From Sunxiuqinia rutila (GTDB lineage Bacteria; Bacteroidota; Bacteroidia; Bacteroidales; Prolixibacteraceae): a DNA stretch of 64,000 bases. Made by a program: the position numbers and the translations under genes. Position 1 is the first letter of the stretch, and the number at the start of each line of letters is the position of its first letter. Positions 59,606 through 64,000 of the stretch are shown here, piece after piece. The notes below the pieces were generated by a model, which did not search any database, was not told the DNA's origin, and was given only the letters and a program-made list of their open reading frames with translations. The stretch is from contig NZ_JBNGOT010000004.1 in NCBI RefSeq assembly GCF_050589705.1, positions 1-64,000 of the forward strand, in the 5' to 3' direction.

Positions 59606-61058
59606 ATTTTCCACTCAATTCAGCTTGCTGTTCTTTCGTTTTCCCGTCAAGCACAACCAAAATAGCGACAAAAGCCCAAAAGGGCACAGCCACCTTGTCG
59701 CTATCCAAAAAGTTGTTTAAAGTACCATGAACCAGGTAAGTGACTAAACCCAGCAATGTGCATAAAATAAGCATCCGCGTTTCCTTGTCTGATGCACGCG
59801 AATAAGCATGAATTCCGGTGTAAAGCACCACTGTAATCAAAACCAACAGACTGATCAGCCCGATGAAACCCGATTCAGCTAAAATCCCCAGGTACTCGCT
59901 GTGCGCATTTCCGCGATTGGCCGAGTTGGTGCTTATAATTGTCCGGTGCCTGGTTAACTGAAAGGGGGCATATTGAAACATGTAAGTTCCGGGTCCCCAC
60001 CCCCACACCGGCCTTTCTTCAAACATACGCATCGCGCAACTCCACCGATTGATCCGCTCCAGATTGGAGGCATCGCTGGACACATTGGTCATCGACGAAA
60101 CATGCGCCATTAAGTTAGCCGAAGACTCCTGATCATTGCGTTCCAGCATGCTGAGCAGCTGAGTCTGAAAAGTCAGTATCAGCGCAAGGGCAGTTAAGCC
60201 GGTAATCAACAACGGACGAAAGCGAATGCGCAGCTTCAGAATAGCCCAAACAACTGCTGCAGCCCCCAAGCTCAACCACGCAGCCCGGCTGTAGGACAAC
60301 AGCAAAGCTGCCGAAAATAAAAGTAGAGCCAAAGCAGCCATCTTACGAAACCCTTTCCGGTAGCCCTTAAATAAGGTAACGCCAAGCAAAAAAGGAATGA
60401 AAAAGGCCAACATGGCACCATACGAGGTGTGATCTTTGTAAAAAGGGTTCATAACAAAATGGGCCGCTTGAACATTGTGAAAACCCAAGGCAAAATGCCG
60501 GGACCACGCATAGTAAATGACCAACACAAAAGCACTGCAATAAAGCCCTGCAAAACGATAAATGTTCGTTTTTTTCTGAAAGAGCAAAAAGCCCAGAAAG
60601 TAAAATGCGATCAAAAACCAAAGCTTCGACAACCAGTATTTTAAGGAAACCACCGGCATGCTACTGCTTAACGAGGTCAGCAGCATCCAGCCCAGATAAA
60701 AATACAGAGCCAGTGAAACCGGATGCCTGAGGATACGCTTATCAAAGGTTTGCTGCCTGGCCACCTGAAAGATAAACAAGATCAACACACCAAACAGCAA
60801 AGGCTCGGTGGGCAAATACATATCAAAAGGCAGGCCTTCAACCAAATCGTGCAACGGTAATGACAAAGGTGTTAAGAAAGCCACCAGCAGCAATAAGTTA
60901 TCCATCCGCATAAAGGCTGTGAGCACAAAGGCCAAAGCAAAAGGTAATACATTAATCAACAGGCTTTGCTGATTAACCACAAAGTAGAAGTTGAGTGCCA
61001 AAAACAAAACAACAACCCCGTAAAAAATGACAAAACGAAATGATTTGGGAGACAACAT
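59604..61058 (-). CDS. O-antigen ligase / polymerase family membrane protein (Wzy/WaaL-like)
   Basis: A 484-residue protein with about 11-12 hydrophobic segments. The Wzy_C hallmark is a long external loop with RWSCAMRMFEERPVWGWGPGTYMFQYAPF...STNSANRGNAHSEYLGILAESGFIGLISLL; the GxGxGTY and NAHSEYL motifs are typical. Family members polymerise O-units or ligate glycans to lipid or protein. Its start is directly adjacent to the stop of the Wzz-like gene, so the two act together in building or exporting a surface glycan. No glycosyltransferase cluster is visible in the window. Confidence 0.88.
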   Translation of the reverse strand: MLSPKSFRFVIFYGVVVLFLALNFYFVVNQQSLLINVLPFALAFVLTAFMRMDNLLLLVAFLTPLSLPLHDLVEGLPFDMYLPTEPLLFGVLILFIFQVARQQTFDKRILRHPVSLALYFYLGWMLLTSLSSSMPVVSLKYWLSKLWFLIAFYFLGFLLFQKKTNIYRFAGLYCSAFVLVIYYAWSRHFALGFHNVQAAHFVMNPFYKDHTSYGAMLAFFIPFLLGVTLFKGYRKGFRKMAALALLLFSAALLLSYSRAAWLSLGAAAVVWAILKLRIRFRPLLITGLTALALILTFQTQLLSMLERNDQESSANLMAHVSSMTNVSSDASNLERINRWSCAMRMFEERPVWGWGPGTYMFQYAPFQLTRHRTIISTNSANRGNAHSEYLGILAESGFIGLISLLVLITVVLYTGIHAYSRASDKETRMLILCTLLGLVTYLVHGTLNNFLDSDKVAVPFWAFVAILVVLDGKTKEQQAELSGK

Positions 61059-62018
61059 CTAGCGGCTGGACAATTGAATTCCTTCAACACAAAAAATAGT
61101 AAGTAAGGCCAGTGCCTCAACCGCAAGCAGGCAAAACAACACGATTAACCAACGGATGGGGTAAGCTTTTTTATCAGCAGGAAATGGCTTTTCAATAACC
61201 ATCGTGTAGGTTGAATTCTTTTCCGCCTCAATCAAGGCATTATCGTAGCGATTAGCCAGCGTATCGCGCTGAGCTTCCAGGCCAGCGAGTTCTTTTTGAA
61301 GCAGGAAAAAGCCCCCCCCCTGTTCTTCCAGGTTCGCTTTTAACTCTTTAATATCAGCCACCGAACGACTGCTGGCTCCCTCAGCCAGGGCCAGCAAATA
61401 CCCTTGCGTTACCTGAGCGGCTTGAATCTCATAATCCAGCAAACCATATTCTTTTCTCAACGGCTCCATTTTTTCTGAAACCTCCTCAATCGCAATTCTT
61501 TTACGCTTCAGTTGTTTTAAAATGGTAGCCGCATTTTCGCGCGCCTTTTCCTGGTGAAGGGTCAAAATCTTGCGGTTGTAAAAATGGATTAGCGAATCGA
61601 CCATGGCGCTGGCCACCACCGGTTCGGCATCAAGTGCCTTAATTTCAATCGACTCATACTCGGTCTTTTTACAACTTATTCGGTCATTGTACTCTTCCAT
61701 GATTTTCGTCCGGTAAAAACGTTCAGCGGTTGAAATATCAAAGCGGGAAGTCAAATCAAACGCATCGATAAGCTGCCATTTCAGATCCGAAGAATTAAGC
61801 ATCTCCAACATTTGCTCACTCTCCGACTCCTCTGAAAACGTGTTGGTATTGGTGGGATAAACCCGCGCCTGCGATTGAAACAGGGGTTGAATAAACAAAG
61901 GGGAAGAAAAGACAGCGGCTGCCAAAATAGTTACCACTCCAACAATAAGCAGGTGCAGTTTCCATTTCCAGACAATAGCCAACAGATTCTGGTTATCAAA
62001 AAAACTTCTCATAAACAT
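61059..62018 (-). CDS. Wzz-like polysaccharide chain-length determinant protein
   Basis: A 319-residue protein with an N-terminal membrane helix (~21-42) and a second near the C-terminus (~288-310). Between them lies a coiled-coil periplasmic domain (HQEKARENAATILKQLKRKRIAIEEVSEKMEPLRKEYG and LLQKELAGLEAQRDTLANRYDNAL). This is the Wzz/GNVR layout without a kinase domain. PFPADKKAYPIRWL before the last helix is the proline-rich segment. A second in-frame ATG at 62012 is possible. A run of nine G residues on the coding strand encodes three glycines near residue 235 and could slip. Confidence 0.85.
   Translation of the reverse strand: MFMRSFFDNQNLLAIVWKWKLHLLIVGVVTILAAAVFSSPLFIQPLFQSQARVYPTNTNTFSEESESEQMLEMLNSSDLKWQLIDAFDLTSRFDISTAERFYRTKIMEEYNDRISCKKTEYESIEIKALDAEPVVASAMVDSLIHFYNRKILTLHQEKARENAATILKQLKRKRIAIEEVSEKMEPLRKEYGLLDYEIQAAQVTQGYLLALAEGASSRSVADIKELKANLEEQGGGFFLLQKELAGLEAQRDTLANRYDNALIEAEKNSTYTMVIEKPFPADKKAYPIRWLIVLFCLLAVEALALLTIFCVEGIQLSSR
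61312..61320. repeat. Homopolymeric C9 (G9 on the coding strand) tract within the Wzz-like gene
   Basis: Nine consecutive C residues on the plus strand fall inside the coding region, where the current length keeps the frame open (E-Q-G-G-G-F-F). It is the longest G/C homopolymer noticed in the window. Confidence 0.9.
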
Positions 62019-62095
62019 TTAGGTGTTTGGTCTTTCTTTAAACGAATATACCCTTTGTTTTGTATAAATCGGGCACAAAAAAGCCCAAAATAAAA

Positions 62096-62187
62096 GGGTG
62101 TCTAAAAATCGTTTCCTTTGCTTTCAACAACTTAGTAGGTTCTACTAAATGAAACTGTTGAAAACGAAGCCGACTTGTTAGACACCC
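62096..62187. repeat. 92 bp nested palindromic element
   Basis: Outer arms GGGTGTCTAA (62096-62105) and TTAGACACCC (62178-62187) are perfect inverted repeats. Inside are CGTTT/AAACG (62110-62114, 62162-62166), TTTCAACA/TGTTGAAA (62122-62129, 62156-62163) and a central TTAGTAG-GTT-CTACTAA (62132-62148). All are centred near 62141. The ends resemble insertion-sequence terminal repeats, and the size fits a MITE or a large structured terminator behind tyrS. Confidence 0.75.
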
Positions 62188-62193
62188 TTCTGC

Positions 62194-63486
62194 TTATTCA
62201 GCAATCAGCAAATAATAATTTTTCTTTCCTTTCTGAACCAGAATGTACTTATCACCAATCAGGTAATCTTCGTTGACAGACAACTCCTGATCCGTAACTT
62301 TATCCTTGTTAATGCTGAGTCCGTTTCCTTTAATGGTGCGTCTCAATTCTCCTTTTGAAGGGAAAACAGCTGCTGTATCGGCCAGCAAGTCCACCACGTT
62401 GATTCCCGCGGCAAGTTCTGCTTTAGAAACCACAAACTGAGGCACACCTTCAAAAACAGCCAGGAAGGTTTGCTCATCCAGTTTTTTCAGGTTTTCTGCT
62501 GTTCCGCGTCCAAACAAAATCTGAGAAGCCTCTACAGCCATCTCATAATCTTCGCGCGAGTGAACCATAACCGTAATCTCCTCGGCCAGTTTCTTTTGCA
62601 GCTCACGCTCATGTGGTGCTTGTTTGTGGCGAGCAACCAAATCAGCCACTTCATCACGGGTTAACAGCGTAAAAATCTTGATGTATCTTTCCGCATCCTC
62701 ATCCGAAGTATTCAGCCAGAACTGGAAAAACTTATACGGAGAAGTCAGCTTGGCATCCAGCCACACATTGCCGCTTTCCGTTTTTCCAAATTTCGTTCCG
62801 TCGGCTTTGGTAATCAAAGGACAGGTCAAGGCAAAAGCTTCTCCACTTTCTTTGCGGCGAATCAACTCAGTACCGGTAGTAATATTTCCCCACTGGTCTG
62901 ATCCTCCCATCTGCAGTTTGCAATTTTTCGAACGATACAGGTGTAAAAAGTCCGTTCCTTGCACCAATTGGTAAGAAAACTCGGTAAAAGACATTCCCAC
63001 TTTGGCATCTTCTCCCAGCCGTTTCTTCACACTGTCTTTCGACATCATGTAATTCACCGTCAAATGCTTGCCAATATCACGAATGAACTCCAGAAAGCTG
63101 TATTCTTTCATCCAGTCGTAGTTATTCACCAATTCAGCCGAATTGGGTTCGCCTGAATCAAAATCCAGGAAGCGGTTCAACTGGGCTTTAATACAATTCT
63201 GGTTATGACGAAGGGTTTCTTCGTCCAGCAAATTACGCTCCTGCGACTTGCCCGAAGGGTCTCCAATCATTCCTGTTGCACCACCAATTAATGCAATTGG
63301 TTTGTGCCCGGCTAACTGAAGGTGCTTCAACATCATCACACCAACTAAGTGCCCGATATGCAATGAATCTGCCGTCGGATCAATTCCGACATAGGCCGTG
63401 GTCAGTTCTTTTTTTAGTTGCTCCTCAGTTCCAGGCATGATATCGTGAATCATGCCACGCCAGTTTAATTCTTCAACAAAGTTCAT
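62194..63486 (-). CDS. tyrS: Tyrosyl-tRNA synthetase
   Basis: A 430-residue class I synthetase charging tRNA-Tyr. The HIGH motif is at residues 43-46 in PTADSLHIGHLVGVMML and the KMSKS-equivalent is KFGKT in KADGTKFGKTESGNVW near residue 230. Tyrosine-binding SYQLVQGTDFLHL and QMGGSDQWGNI are present. A C-terminal S4 RNA-binding domain (~345-430) carries LRRTIKGNGLSIN. The start at 63486 gives the conserved MNFVEELNWRGMI opening. The 92 bp palindrome lies just past its stop. Confidence 0.96.
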   Translation of the reverse strand: MNFVEELNWRGMIHDIMPGTEEQLKKELTTAYVGIDPTADSLHIGHLVGVMMLKHLQLAGHKPIALIGGATGMIGDPSGKSQERNLLDEETLRHNQNCIKAQLNRFLDFDSGEPNSAELVNNYDWMKEYSFLEFIRDIGKHLTVNYMMSKDSVKKRLGEDAKVGMSFTEFSYQLVQGTDFLHLYRSKNCKLQMGGSDQWGNITTGTELIRRKESGEAFALTCPLITKADGTKFGKTESGNVWLDAKLTSPYKFFQFWLNTSDEDAERYIKIFTLLTRDEVADLVARHKQAPHERELQKKLAEEITVMVHSREDYEMAVEASQILFGRGTAENLKKLDEQTFLAVFEGVPQFVVSKAELAAGINVVDLLADTAAVFPSKGELRRTIKGNGLSINKDKVTDQELSVNEDYLIGDKYILVQKGKKNYYLLIAE

Positions 63487-63679
63487 CTATAACTATTTGA
63501 ATTAATGTTCTGTAATTTTTTCGATGGCCGAAAACCTCTTTTTCGCAGACAATGAAAATTGCAAGGAGTAAAAAGTGATTTGGTCCGTGAAATTTGGCAA
63601 AGATATAAAAATGAACCGTTAAGGGCTGAAGGTTCTGTTTAATATTTTAAGCTCCGATCCGGCTAGCCACTTCCTATGT

Positions 63680-64000
63680 TTACCCCAAGGCATTGATGAA
63701 AACCGCAACCAGCACAACAACTAGAATAGCGTGATAGATAAATCCGAGAAGCAGAAATTTGGCCAGCGTTTTCAGGTAAGTCTGCCCATAGAATTTTTTC
63801 AATGACCAATAACTATAAACCGGAATCAGCAGCAACAGCCACATAAAAAAGACTGCGACGGAGCTAGAAAGAAATAAGTGCCCGAGCACAACCACGCTTA
63901 GCAAGAAAAAAATAAACGCATGCAGATGCACGGAAAAAATTAAATGACGGACGTAAAAAACATGGTGCCGCACATAAATCAAGCTAAGCAGTAGGGCAAA
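63680..64000 (-). CDS. Membrane protein, 3' part only, probable DUF3667 family
   Basis: An open minus-strand frame of 106 codons enters from the right edge and ends at 63680. It reads FALLLSLIYVRHHVFYVRHLIFSVHLHAFIFFLLSVVVL and then two further hydrophobic segments, ending LVVVLVAVFINALG. The YV-x-H-x-x-F-S-x-H-x-H-x-F pattern is that of the C-terminal membrane region of DUF3667 proteins in Bacteroidota, whose function is unknown. A TTG at 63982 is not a real start, since the frame is open to the edge. Confidence 0.65.
   Translation of the reverse strand, partial: FALLLSLIYVRHHVFYVRHLIFSVHLHAFIFFLLSVVVLGHLFLSSSVAVFFMWLLLLIPVYSYWSLKKFYGQTYLKTLAKFLLLGFIYHAILVVVLVAVFINALG

Overview
The window is a piece of a Bacteroidota chromosome. 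The evidence is a type IX secretion locus (PorP/SprF, an OmpA-type protein and a gliding-motility C-terminal sorting domain), Bacteroidota-only families such as DUF6266, weak Shine-Dalgarno use at most genes, and promoters of the TTG-N19-TAnnTTTG type. The carotenoid, type IX and sulfatase genes suggest a pigmented, polysaccharide-using environmental member. Genus cannot be read from the sequence.

Layout. 1-2129: 5' part of a large secreted surface protein (minus strand, runs off the left edge). 2130-4702: a gene-poor stretch with a duplicated ~235 bp segment and 8-bp-period repeat arrays in opposite orientations on either side of a DUF6266 gene. 4703-7326: thiol peroxidase, lipoprotein cyclophilin and an SRPBCC/GyrI-like protein. 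7337-15653: a complete carotenoid locus of two divergent operons. crtI-crtB-crtYcd run rightward; crtD, cruF, crtW, an acyltransferase, a glycosyltransferase and a TPR protein run leftward. Together they predict a keto, monocyclic, acyl-glycosylated carotenoid of the salinixanthin/deoxyflexixanthin class. 15694-17521: three small housekeeping or hypothetical genes. 17590-25190: tRNA-Gln with a ~7.5 kb A/T-rich integrative element inserted at its 3' end and bounded by a 13 bp direct repeat. It carries an integrase, an excisionase-like HTH, an XRE regulator with iteron-like operators, and one giant fused restriction-methylase-specificity enzyme.

25267-33613: a sulfatase, then a signalling block made of an Rcp1-type receiver, a solute-binding-domain histidine kinase, a multi-PAS protein without a kinase domain, and a further PAS histidine kinase. 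33808-42384: a tightly overlapping array of two NifX/NifB-like proteins, a DUF5320 protein, a DUF89 protein, two MinD-type ATPases with inserted double ferredoxin domains, an Mrp-type ATPase, GTP cyclohydrolase II, a thioesterase and an MBL-fold protein, followed by a CoA-disulfide-reductase-like flavoprotein and a peroxiredoxin. GAAC-N4-GTTC palindromes stand before the first and last genes. This is the most puzzling system in the window: a metal-cluster or redox maintenance module with no nitrogenase in sight.

42485-47625: an SOS-like mutagenesis cassette with a self-cleaving S24 repressor, DinB and an error-prone-type DnaE. Two GATTA-N5-TAATC operators lie in the divergent promoter. 47661-57290: type IX secretion and gliding-type surface proteins, with a LytTR response regulator upstream. 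57452-59561: tsaB, a DUF3108 protein and efp. 59604-62018: an O-antigen ligase/polymerase and a Wzz-like chain-length protein with a poly-G tract. A 92 bp nested palindrome, tyrS and the 3' end of a probable DUF3667 membrane protein close the window.
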